Below, one piece after another: positions 1-5,469 of a DNA stretch of 6,083 nt; positions within the stretch are counted from its first letter, which is position 1, and each line of letters starts with the position of its first letter. The stretch lies in the NCBI GenBank assembly GCA_919902965.1, contig CAKKSJ010000340.1:1-6083 (forward strand). The letters are read 5' to 3'. The notes under the pieces were generated by a model. It ran no database searches and was not told the DNA's origin. It saw only the letters and a list, made by a program, of their open reading frames with translations. The stretch comes from Burkholderiales bacterium (lineage in GTDB: Bacteria; Pseudomonadota; Gammaproteobacteria; Burkholderiales; SG8-39). A program made the translations under genes and the position numbers.

Positions 1-233
1 GTGCCGACGCCATAGGGAATCATCGGAACCTGGTGGCGGCGGCAGATATTGACGACATCGCGCACCTCCTCGGTGCTCCGGGGAAACACCACGGCGTCGG
101 GCGCCGCGTACGGAAAGTAGGATTCGTCCTTGCCGTGCTGCTCGCAGATGCCGCGCGCAATCGTGGCGCGCTCGCCCAGCAGGGCTATGAGTTCGTCGAC
201 TAGCGTGGCGTTGAGTTCGCGGGGCTGGTTCAT
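1..233 (-). CDS. FAD-linked oxidase / D-lactate dehydrogenase-like protein, N-terminal part (runs off left edge)
   Basis: The reverse strand opens with ATG at 233 and stays open to the window edge, giving 77 full codons and the start of codon 78. The visible part has the N-terminal signature of the FAD_binding_4 (PCMH-type) flavoprotein family, as in D-lactate dehydrogenase and the glycolate oxidase subunit GlcD. A short helical lead is followed by HGKDES (residues 33-38), APDAVVFPRSTEEV (44-57) and the beginning of the FAD-pyrophosphate loop, IPYGVGT (72-78). Such enzymes oxidise 2-hydroxy acids and pass electrons to a quinone or cytochrome. Most of the FAD domain and the whole substrate cap lie outside the window, so the substrate cannot be assigned. 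The gene is divergent from the TRAP operon, with a 123-base gap and its own good promoter. No strong Shine-Dalgarno sequence is seen. The family call is firm; lactate versus glycolate or another hydroxy acid is open. Confidence 0.9.
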   Translation of the reverse strand, partial: MNQPRELNATLVDELIALLGERATIARGICEQHGKDESYFPYAAPDAVVFPRSTEEVRDVVNICRRHQVPMIPYGVG

Positions 234-262
234 GGAACACCGTTTTCTGGGGGCGGACGGCA

Positions 263-291
263 ATTATAGGAGCACTGGGCGGGGCGGGCAA
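263..291 (-). promoter_or_regulatory. Sigma70-like promoter for the leftward FAD-oxidase gene
   Basis: Read on the minus strand, a perfect TATAAT -10 box (268 to 263) sits 17 bases downstream of TTGCCC (291 to 286), which matches the -35 consensus at four of six positions. Transcription would begin near 257, giving a leader of about 24 bases before the ATG at 233. Spacing and position are ideal, but there is no experimental support. Confidence 0.6.
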
Positions 292-322
292 AGCAATTGA
301 AACGCGACCGGCCTGGGCAGCG

Positions 323-351
323 TTGTCAGTTCTTTCGGATCGGGGTAAATT
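323..351 (+). promoter_or_regulatory. Candidate promoter for the amidohydrolase/TRAP operon
   Basis: TTGTCA at 323-328 (five of six matches to the -35 consensus) is followed after exactly 17 bases by TAAATT at 346-351 (four of six matches to the -10 consensus). The expected transcription start falls at about 357-359, on or next to the chosen ATG at 357, which would make the message leaderless or nearly so. The -10 box is weak. If translation instead begins at the upstream TTG at 297, this site would lie inside the gene and the call would fail. Confidence 0.3.
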
Positions 352-356
352 GCAGC

Positions 357-1256
357 ATGGCTAAACGGGTTCCCTCCTCCCACACCATTGCCGGGGATGC
401 GCCCGCCTGTCCCGGATTCGATCCGCATCCACGCCTGCCACAAGCGAAGCTGCCGCCGCTATCCTGCGATGCGCACCACCATATATTCGGACCCTACGCC
501 AAGTATCCGATGCAGCCCGAGCGCAGCTATACGCCGCCGGAGGCGACGCTGGCGGATTACCGGCGCATGTGCGCGACGCTGGGAATCCAACGCAGCGTGC
601 TCGTGCATCCCAGCATCTATGGCACGGATGTTTCATCGCTGGTCGACACCCTCCAAGCCTGTCGCGGCTGGATGCGCGGCGTGGCGGTGATCGACGAGTC
701 GATTGACGATGACAGCCTGGCACGGCTCGACCGTGCCGGGGTGCGCGGCGTGCGCTTCAATGTGCTGTTCAAGGGTGGAACGCCGCTGGCCAGCGCGCGT
801 GCGATCGGCGAGCGCATTGCGCGCTTCGGCTGGCATGTGCAGTTGCTGATCGACCTTGCCGGGCATCCGTCTTTCTACGACGACTGGAACACATTTCCGG
901 TCCCGATCGTGGTCGATCACATGGGGCACATGGCCGCGAGCCGCGCGGTGACGGCGTCCGGATTCCAGGGGATGCTGCGCCTGCTTGGGGAGGGCCGCTG
1001 CTGGGTGAAACTGTCGGGTGCATACCGCAACAGTACGCTTGGACATCCGTACCCGGACACGCTACCATTTGTGCAGGCCCTGCTGAAGACGAATCCAGGG
1101 CAACTCCTTTGGGGAACCGATTGGCCGCACCCGGCGGTGCAGGTGATGCCGAACGACGGTGACCTGGTCGGCCTGGTGCCCATATGGCTGCCAAGCGAGG
1201 AACTGCGCGAACAGGTGCTGGTGCGCAATCCGGCGCGCCTCTATGGCTTCGATTGA
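357..1256 (+). CDS. Amidohydrolase-2 family TIM-barrel hydrolase (LigI-like lactonase/hydrolase)
   Basis: A 299-residue protein of the amidohydrolase 2 family (PF04909), whose relatives include 2-pyrone-4,6-dicarboxylate lactonase (LigI) and other metal-dependent or metal-independent hydrolases. Key landmarks are all present: CDAHHHIFGP (37-46) with the HxH pair H40/H42 on strand 1, GVRGVRFNVLF (128-138) with arginines typical of carboxylate-binding members, VDHMGH (186-191) with H188, and LLWGTDWPHP (250-259) with the strand-8 acid D255. The C-terminus ends in the usual NPARLYGF. The frame stays open upstream to a TTG at 297. I prefer ATG 357 because the extra 20 residues do not look like family sequence and TTG starts are rare. 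The Shine-Dalgarno signal is weak (GGGG at 342-345). dctP follows 35 bases later, so the hydrolase probably acts on the imported acid or on a lactone or amide made from it. Substrate and metal dependence are not determined. Confidence 0.88.
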   Translation: MAKRVPSSHTIAGDAPACPGFDPHPRLPQAKLPPLSCDAHHHIFGPYAKYPMQPERSYTPPEATLADYRRMCATLGIQRSVLVHPSIYGTDVSSLVDTLQACRGWMRGVAVIDESIDDDSLARLDRAGVRGVRFNVLFKGGTPLASARAIGERIARFGWHVQLLIDLAGHPSFYDDWNTFPVPIVVDHMGHMAASRAVTASGFQGMLRLLGEGRCWVKLSGAYRNSTLGHPYPDTLPFVQALLKTNPGQLLWGTDWPHPAVQVMPNDGDLVGLVPIWLPSEELREQVLVRNPARLYGFD

Positions 1257-1281
1257 GCTAATTGCAGTTAAACTTAAAACT

Positions 1282-1286
1282 AGGAG
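1282..1286 (+). promoter_or_regulatory. Ribosome binding site that fixes the dctP start
   Basis: AGGAG at 1282-1286 lies five bases before ATG 1292. It decides against the in-frame upstream TTG at 1262 and against the out-of-frame ATG at 1287. The resulting protein begins directly with a classical signal peptide. This is one of the two strongest Shine-Dalgarno sequences in the window, fitting high output of the periplasmic protein. Confidence 0.8.
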
Positions 1287-1291
1287 ATGAA

Positions 1292-2290
1292 ATGAAATTT
1301 CAACGCACAGCCTTGGTTGTCGGGATGATTGCGCTGTTCGGGCTCGGTTTTTCCGCCGGGACCCAGGCACAGGAGAAAATTACGATCAAGATCGGCTGGG
1401 TGACACCTGACAGCCCGCGCGATCCTTATGCCACCGGCGCGCATACCTTCAAGAACGCGGTCGAGCGCCAGTCCAATGGACGTATCAAGGTCGAGCTGTT
1501 TCCCAATCGGCAGCTCGGCGACGAGAAGCCGATGATCGAGGGCCTGCGCTTCGGCACCATCGATGCCGCGGTAATTACCAACGCGGTGGTGGCGCAGATC
1601 GAGCCCGCGTTCCAGGTGAACGACCTGCCTTTCCTGTTTTCGAACGAGGCGCAGGCGCATCGCGTGCTCGACGGCAAGGTGGGGCAGACGCTGGCCAAGA
1701 AACTCGAATCCAAGGGCATAGTGGCGCTCGGCTTCATGGAGGGCGGGTTTCGCCAGATGATTAATAACGTGAGGCCGGTGAACCGGCCCGACGACGTGAA
1801 GGGCGTCAAGTACCGCGTGATGCAGAATCCGGTGTACATCGGCATGTTTTCCTCGCTCGGCGGCAGCGCCGTGCCCATGGCCTGGGGCGAAACCTTCACG
1901 GCCGTGCAGCAAGGCACGATAGACGGACTGGAAATTCCGATCGCCGTGATTGATTCGAGCAAGTACAACGAAGTGACCAAGTATCTTTCCCTGACCAATC
2001 ACACCTATTCCATGATCGCGCTGCTCATGTCGAAGAAAAGCTTCGACAAGCTGCCGGCGGACCTGAAGCTTGTGGTGCGCGAGGCAGGCAAGACGGCTCT
2101 GGGCGCGCAGCGCACGGCCGCCGGCGCGAATGCCAAGGAATTGGTGGGCGCCCTGGAGAAAAAGGGGATGAAGGTCAACAGCGTGAGCGACATCAGGCCG
2201 TTTCGCAATGCCGTGAAGCCCGTGTATGAGAAATTCAAGGGTTCGATCGGCGCAGATGTGATGAACGACGTGCTTGCGGCCGTAAAATAA
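1292..2290 (+). CDS. dctP: TRAP transporter periplasmic solute-binding protein, DctP family
   Basis: A 332-residue extracytoplasmic binding protein that captures a carboxylate ligand and delivers it to the DctQM membrane complex. A Sec signal peptide is clear: MKFQR, a hydrophobic core at about residues 7-22, and likely cleavage after TQA (24-26). The mature protein has the family pattern: IKIGWVTP (32-39), GRIKVELFPNRQLGDE (63-78), the NDLPFLF segment (110-116), and YRVMQNP (174-180) with R175 at the place of the arginine that salt-bridges the ligand carboxylate in characterised DctP proteins. MAWGETFTAVQQGTIDGLE (196-214) is the usual second lobe motif. Length is normal for the family. Where many relatives read DGQENP, this protein reads DGLEIP (211-216), so the binding pocket may differ. 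It follows the amidohydrolase by 35 bases and precedes dctQ, from which it is separated by a hairpin. The family is certain; the ligand is unknown. Confidence 0.95.
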   Translation: MKFQRTALVVGMIALFGLGFSAGTQAQEKITIKIGWVTPDSPRDPYATGAHTFKNAVERQSNGRIKVELFPNRQLGDEKPMIEGLRFGTIDAAVITNAVVAQIEPAFQVNDLPFLFSNEAQAHRVLDGKVGQTLAKKLESKGIVALGFMEGGFRQMINNVRPVNRPDDVKGVKYRVMQNPVYIGMFSSLGGSAVPMAWGETFTAVQQGTIDGLEIPIAVIDSSKYNEVTKYLSLTNHTYSMIALLMSKKSFDKLPADLKLVVREAGKTALGAQRTAAGANAKELVGALEKKGMKVNSVSDIRPFRNAVKPVYEKFKGSIGADVMNDVLAAVK

Positions 2291-2309
2291 TCGTTGCGGC
2301 GTGCAGCGG

Positions 2310-2333
2310 GGGACGGGGCCGCCCGTCCCTTTT
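2310..2333 (+). terminator. Intra-operon hairpin terminator/attenuator between dctP and dctQ
   Basis: GGGACGGG at 2310-2317 pairs perfectly with CCCGTCCC at 2322-2329 around a GCCG loop. It is followed at once by TTTT and, after CG, TTT (2330-2337). This is the form of a Rho-independent terminator. It begins 20 bases after the dctP stop and ends about 20 bases before the dctQ start, so it can let most transcripts end after dctP while some read through to dctQM. It could also protect the 3' end of the dctP message. The short, interrupted T-run suggests partial rather than complete termination. Confidence 0.72.
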
Positions 2334-2354
2334 CGTTTCAGGCCCGCCGAACTC

Positions 2355-2855
2355 ATGAAAGCACTGGTTCGCATCAATATTATCTCGGCCGCTGCAGTCA
2401 AGGTGCTGGCGGTGGCTATGGTCCTGGTCATGCTCGGCGCGTTGTCGGCGCAGGTCTTCCTGCGTTATGCCTTCAACATCACGCTCAGCTGGAGCGAAGA
2501 ACTGTCGCTCGGCCTGTTCACATGGACAGTGCTGCTGATGGCAGCGCTGGGCGTGAGAGAGGGCTTTCACGTGCGCATGTCGCTGCTGATCCAGCAACTG
2601 CCTTCGGGCGCGCGCCTGCGGGCGGAACAGGCCATCCATTTCGCTACCGCCGCGATCGGCGGATTTCTCGCCTGGTCGGGCTGGCGCTATTTCGCCGACA
2701 CGCGCGGCACTACCTCAGCCGCGATCGGCTACCCGATCGAACTGCTGCACGCGGCTGCGTTCGTCTGCGGCGTGCTGATTACGCTGTTTGCGCTCGAGGC
2801 CTTGCTCGAGGGCCGCATACCGGCGGACGAGATGCAGGCTGACGAGCGTGTCTGA
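2355..2855 (+). CDS. dctQ: TRAP transporter small membrane subunit, DctQ family
   Basis: A 166-residue inner-membrane protein with four predicted hydrophobic helices, at about residues 12-34, 50-68, 94-113 and 130-151. The family signature lies between helices 1 and 2: QVFLRYAFN (33-41), then WSEEL (46-50), then LGVREGFHVRM (65-75). DctQ is the obligatory small partner of DctM in the sodium- or proton-driven TRAP transporter. The frame is open upstream to a GTG at 2301, but that start would put the terminator hairpin inside the gene and add residues unlike the family, so ATG 2355 is chosen. No convincing Shine-Dalgarno sequence precedes it; CAGG at 2339-2342 is rather far away. The weak start fits low expression of the membrane part. 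The end overlaps dctM by 8 bases. Confidence 0.9.
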   Translation: MKALVRINIISAAAVKVLAVAMVLVMLGALSAQVFLRYAFNITLSWSEELSLGLFTWTVLLMAALGVREGFHVRMSLLIQQLPSGARLRAEQAIHFATAAIGGFLAWSGWRYFADTRGTTSAAIGYPIELLHAAAFVCGVLITLFALEALLEGRIPADEMQADERV

Positions 2856-4131
2856 AACCGCCTGGATTCTGTCGGCCGGTTTTGCATTTCTGCTTGCCGT
2901 CGGCGTGCCGTTCGCCATCGCGTTGATGCTCACCGCGGCGGCGGTCCTGTTGGCTGCGGACATCGAACCGGTACTCCTCGCGCAGACACTGATCGCCGGC
3001 ACCCAGTCTTTCAGCCTGCTGGCGATTCCGTTTTTCATGCTTGCGGGCGAGATCATGTCCGCCGGCGGTCTGTCGCAGCGGCTGATCAAGGTAGCCGACG
3101 TGCTGGTGCGTCACCTGACCGGCGGCATGGGTCACGTTACCGTCGTCTCGGCTTGCATTTTCGCTGCGATTTCCGGTTCGGCGCCTGCGACAACGGCCGC
3201 GATCGGCGCAATCATGATTCCGGCGATGGTGGCCAGGGGCTACGACAAAGGATTCGCAACGGCACTCGCGGTGAGCGCAGGCGTGCTTGGTCCTCTGATC
3301 CCGCCATCGATCGCTGCGGTAATCTGGGGCGTGATCGCGGAGGAGTCGATCGCGCGCCTGTTCATGGCCGGTGTAGGACCGGGGCTGCTGCTCGCTGGAG
3401 GCTTGCTGGTGATTACCTGGCTGCACGCCAAGCGGCATGATATCCCGCGCGAGCCGCGCGCGACGCCGGGGGAAGTCGGCGCTGCGCTGCGCGACGGTGT
3501 CTGGGCCCTGGCCACGCCGGTGTTGGTGCTTGGCGGCATTTACGGTGGCGCTTTTACGCCAACCGAGGCGGCGATCGTCTCCTGCGTCTACAGCATGCTG
3601 GTGGGCATATTCATCGAAAAAAGGCTGCGCTTCTCCGACATGCCGGAAGTCATCCTGCATGCCATGCGCATCACCGCCATGGTCATGTTCATTATCGCCG
3701 CCTCGGCCGGATTCGGCTGGCTGGTGGCGCAGGAACAGCTCGCGCCCAAACTCGCGACCTGGCTGTCGGAAGGGATAGCCGAGCGCTGGATGATGTTGCT
3801 GGTGGTCAACGTGTTCCTGTTCCTGATTTGCGCAGTGATGGATGAAATCGCGGTAATGGTGATCCTCGGGCCGCTGCTGATCGTGCTGGCGACAAAATTC
3901 GGCGTCGATCCGATACATTTTGGCGCGATTATCGTCACCAACGTGGCGATAGGCATGGCGGCGCCGCCGATCGGCTATTGCCTGTTCGTCGGCATGGCGA
4001 TCTCCGGCCTTTCGCTAGCGGCAGTGGCGCGCGCCATCTGGCCGATGGTGTTGCTGATGCTGGCGGTGCTGATGCTGACCACTTATGTTCCGGCGTTCGC
4101 GCTGTGGCTGCCCGGCCTGGTGTATCGCTGA
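2848..4131 (+). CDS. dctM: TRAP transporter large permease subunit, DctM family
   Basis: A 427-residue, very hydrophobic inner-membrane protein that forms the transport channel of the TRAP system. Family motifs are all in place: SLLAIPFFMLAGEIM (56-70), SGSAPATTAAIGAIMIP (109-125), GVLGPLIPPS (145-154), GGIYGGAFTPTEAA (229-242) and, near the end, GMAAPPIG (369-376) followed by LFVG (379-382). Hydrophobic stretches cover most of the protein, consistent with the 11-12 membrane segments known for the family. I chose GTG 2848 because it gives the normal family length and N-terminus and overlaps the end of dctQ by 8 bases, suggesting translational coupling. AGG at 2836-2838 is a modest ribosome site. 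The frame is open to TTG 2788, but those extra residues are arginine- and cysteine-rich and do not fit. The downstream gene starts 66 bases later. Confidence 0.95.
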   Translation: MSETAWILSAGFAFLLAVGVPFAIALMLTAAAVLLAADIEPVLLAQTLIAGTQSFSLLAIPFFMLAGEIMSAGGLSQRLIKVADVLVRHLTGGMGHVTVVSACIFAAISGSAPATTAAIGAIMIPAMVARGYDKGFATALAVSAGVLGPLIPPSIAAVIWGVIAEESIARLFMAGVGPGLLLAGGLLVITWLHAKRHDIPREPRATPGEVGAALRDGVWALATPVLVLGGIYGGAFTPTEAAIVSCVYSMLVGIFIEKRLRFSDMPEVILHAMRITAMVMFIIAASAGFGWLVAQEQLAPKLATWLSEGIAERWMMLLVVNVFLFLICAVMDEIAVMVILGPLLIVLATKFGVDPIHFGAIIVTNVAIGMAAPPIGYCLFVGMAISGLSLAAVARAIWPMVLLMLAVLMLTTYVPAFALWLPGLVYR

Positions 4132-4197
4132 CCATCGGCACACCGGATTTTCAACGAGCGACTGGACTGACTCCAACTACCTGCCGAAAGGAACAAT

Positions 4198-4824
4198 ATG
4201 ACCGAATTCGACGCCGCTGCGCTCGACGCGCAATCGCAGTACAAGCTGCTGATTGGCAGCATTACGCCGCGGCCGATCGCGCTGGTGACCACGCTCGGCA
4301 GCCAGGGGCCGAACGCTGCGCCGTTCAGTTTTTTCAACGGCGTCGGCTCCGACCCGGCGATGCTCATGTTTTCGGTCGGGGACACCGGTGGCCACGCCAA
4401 GGACACGATACAGAATATCCGCGAGATTCCCGAGTTCGTGGTGCATATCGTGAGCGACGCGATCAAGGAGAAAATGAACATCTGCGCGATCGACTATCCG
4501 CGCGGCGTCAACGAAATCGCCGAAGCGGGATTCACCGTGGTGGCGTCAAAAAAGGTGCGGCCGCCGCGCATCGCGGAAGCGCCGGTCGCGTTCGAGTGCC
4601 GCATGCTGCAGATCCTGGACATCGGACGCGTGCCCTATCACCTGGTGATCGGCGAGGTGCTGTATTTTCATTACCACGAAGGCATCGTCGATGACAAGTT
4701 CCATGTTGATGTCGGCAAAATAAACCCGATCGGCCGGCTCGCCGGCAGGGGTGGCTACACGCGCATCACCGACCGCTTCGAAATGCCGCGCCTCAAATTG
4801 GGCGGCGGGGTGATCGAAGGCTGA
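4198..4824 (+). CDS. Flavin reductase-like FMN-binding protein
   Basis: A 208-residue protein of the flavin reductase-like, FMN-binding split-barrel family (PF01613, also annotated DIM6/NTAB). The hallmark at residues 22-47 is clear: ITPRPIALVTT (22-32), then PNAAPFSFFNGV (38-49). SDPAMLMFSV (51-60), AKDT (67-70) and the C-terminal NPIGRLAGRGGYTRI (176-190) are also typical. Members of this branch bind FMN and reduce flavin with NAD(P)H or act as flavoproteins of unclear reaction. Many supply reduced flavin to a monooxygenase, but none is encoded in this window. The ATG has a good ribosome site, AAAGGA at 4187-4192, five bases upstream. It lies 66 bases after dctM on the same strand with no terminator seen between, so it is probably the last gene of the operon. 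The family is confident; its partner and substrate are unknown. Confidence 0.87.
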   Translation: MTEFDAAALDAQSQYKLLIGSITPRPIALVTTLGSQGPNAAPFSFFNGVGSDPAMLMFSVGDTGGHAKDTIQNIREIPEFVVHIVSDAIKEKMNICAIDYPRGVNEIAEAGFTVVASKKVRPPRIAEAPVAFECRMLQILDIGRVPYHLVIGEVLYFHYHEGIVDDKFHVDVGKINPIGRLAGRGGYTRITDRFEMPRLKLGGGVIEG

Positions 4825-4826
4825 TC

Positions 4827-4859
4827 AGCCGAGCGCTGGTCCGGGGGCCGGATTCGGCT
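4827..4859 (+). other. GC-rich hairpin after the flavin reductase gene
   Basis: AGCCGA at 4827-4832 can pair with TCGGCT at 4854-4859. Inside it TCCGG (4840-4844) pairs with CCGGA (4848-4852) around a GGG loop, leaving an asymmetric bulge of seven bases on one side and one on the other. It begins three bases after the stop codon. No T-run follows, so it is not a standard intrinsic terminator; it may mark the operon end as an RNA-stabilising or pausing structure, or be chance in GC-rich DNA. Confidence 0.35.
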
Positions 4860-4903
4860 CCAGGCGATGCGCAATCTAGGTTCCATGATCTACGCCGCGG
4901 GAT

Positions 4904-4909
4904 TACAAT
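4904..4909 (+). promoter_or_regulatory. Candidate -10 box for the coiled-coil/GAF gene pair
   Basis: TACAAT at 4904-4909 matches the -10 consensus at five of six positions in a short AT-rich patch. It ends six bases before the ATG at 4916, so transcription would begin at or beside the A of that codon. No good -35 box is found 16-18 bases upstream (TTCCAT at 4881-4886 is poor). The position, after an operon-end hairpin and before a new gene pair, supports a promoter, but the evidence is thin. Confidence 0.35.
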
Positions 4910-4915
4910 AATCTT

Positions 4916-5464
4916 ATGGCCGCCGATTCCGAAACCCTCGCACCCGCTCTTGTCGAGATAGGCGAGTTGAAAAAGATGGTGTTCGCTTTGCGCGAGGAAC
5001 TGGAGCGCGCGCGCAACGCTACCGCCGAAGCGGTGCGCCAGGGCGTGTCCGGCGCGAACGCCGAAATCGCGCAGCTCAAAGCCACCATAGTCGCACTGCG
5101 CGACGAGCTGCAGGAATGGCCGATCAGACGCGACGAGGCCGCCAGGTTGGCGCAAGCGGCGAATCTGGATGAGATCAAGCAGCTCAAAGCGAGCGTCGCT
5201 GCGCTGCGCGAAGCGCTGGAAGCGGCGCGCCTGCACGAGGAGACCGCGGTGCGCCAGGCCATGCTTGCCGCACAGGACGAAATCGCGCAGCTGCGCGCGA
5301 CGGCGGGCTCATTGCGCGAATCGCTGGAGAAGGCCGGTTTTTCCAGGCAAGGCGAAATTGCGGCGGCGCGCGCGCAGGACCACGCCGAACTGGTGCAGCT
5401 GCAGGCGACGGTGCGCGAGCTGCGCGAACAATTGCAGGCTAATCCCCCGAAACAGGTAAAGTAA
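4916..5464 (+). CDS. Coiled-coil protein with five 36-residue repeats, function unknown
   Basis: I do not recognise this 182-residue protein. It is rich in Ala, Glu, Leu, Arg and Gln, has no signal peptide or membrane segment, and should be cytoplasmic and mostly helical. Five units start at E14, E50, E86, E122 and E158, an exact 36-residue period. Each unit opens with a heptad-like block, (E)-I/L-x-x-L-x-x-x-V/I/A-x-x-L-R-x-x-L. The core residues are I15/L18/V22/L25/L29 and their equivalents at +36, +72, +108 and +144. A looser linker of about 20 residues follows, with helix breakers in some copies (G43 and G46; P70; G141 and G146). Like many coiled-coil proteins it may dimerise or act as a scaffold. 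It ends 5 bases before the start of a GAF-domain protein, suggesting a shared transcript and a joint role. No Shine-Dalgarno sequence is evident, so the start may be leaderless. That it is a real gene is well supported; the function is not. Confidence 0.8.
   Translation: MAADSETLAPALVEIGELKKMVFALREELERARNATAEAVRQGVSGANAEIAQLKATIVALRDELQEWPIRRDEAARLAQAANLDEIKQLKASVAALREALEAARLHEETAVRQAMLAAQDEIAQLRATAGSLRESLEKAGFSRQGEIAAARAQDHAELVQLQATVRELREQLQANPPKQVK
4955..5461 (+). repeat. Five tandem 108-base coding repeats (last one partial)
   Basis: Units begin at 4955, 5063, 5171, 5279 and 5387, the fifth being cut short by the gene's end after 25 codons. The period is clear in protein and still visible in DNA. 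The 11-mer CAGCTCAAAGC occurs at 5072-5082 and 5180-5190, 108 bases apart. The 13-mer GCGGTGCGCCAGG occurs at 5030-5042 and 5246-5258, exactly two periods apart. The copies have otherwise diverged, which points to old internal duplication held by selection on the protein rather than a recent slippage array. Confidence 0.8.
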
Positions 5465-5469
5465 TAGAC

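Noticed and set aside
260..298. Two copies of GCAATT (260-265 and 293-298), possible operator half-sites
   Set aside because: Six-base repeats 33 bases apart are easily due to chance, and no regulator gene is present in the window to support an operator.
297..356. TTG start giving a 20-residue N-terminal extension of the amidohydrolase
   Set aside because: The extension has no family similarity, no ribosome site precedes TTG 297, and a candidate promoter lies within it; ATG 357 is more plausible.
1253..1281. Internal promoter for dctP in the AT-rich gap after the amidohydrolase
   Set aside because: TTGAGC at 1253-1258 has only poor -10 matches at 15-17 base spacing; the 35-base gap is better explained as an intra-operon spacer with a ribosome site.
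2301..2354. GTG start for dctQ
   Set aside because: It would place the terminator-like hairpin inside the coding region and add a Pro/Arg-rich stretch ahead of the first membrane helix that DctQ proteins lack.
1280..2431. A 383-codon open frame on the minus strand opposite dctP
   Set aside because: It lies antisense to a gene with clear signal peptide and family motifs; its translation is His/Arg/Leu-rich and resembles no family, as expected of a shadow frame in GC-rich DNA.
2779..3918. A 379-codon open frame on the minus strand opposite dctM
   Set aside because: The product is full of His, Arg, Gln and Asp, the usual complement of a hydrophobic membrane protein gene read backwards, and has no recognisable domain.
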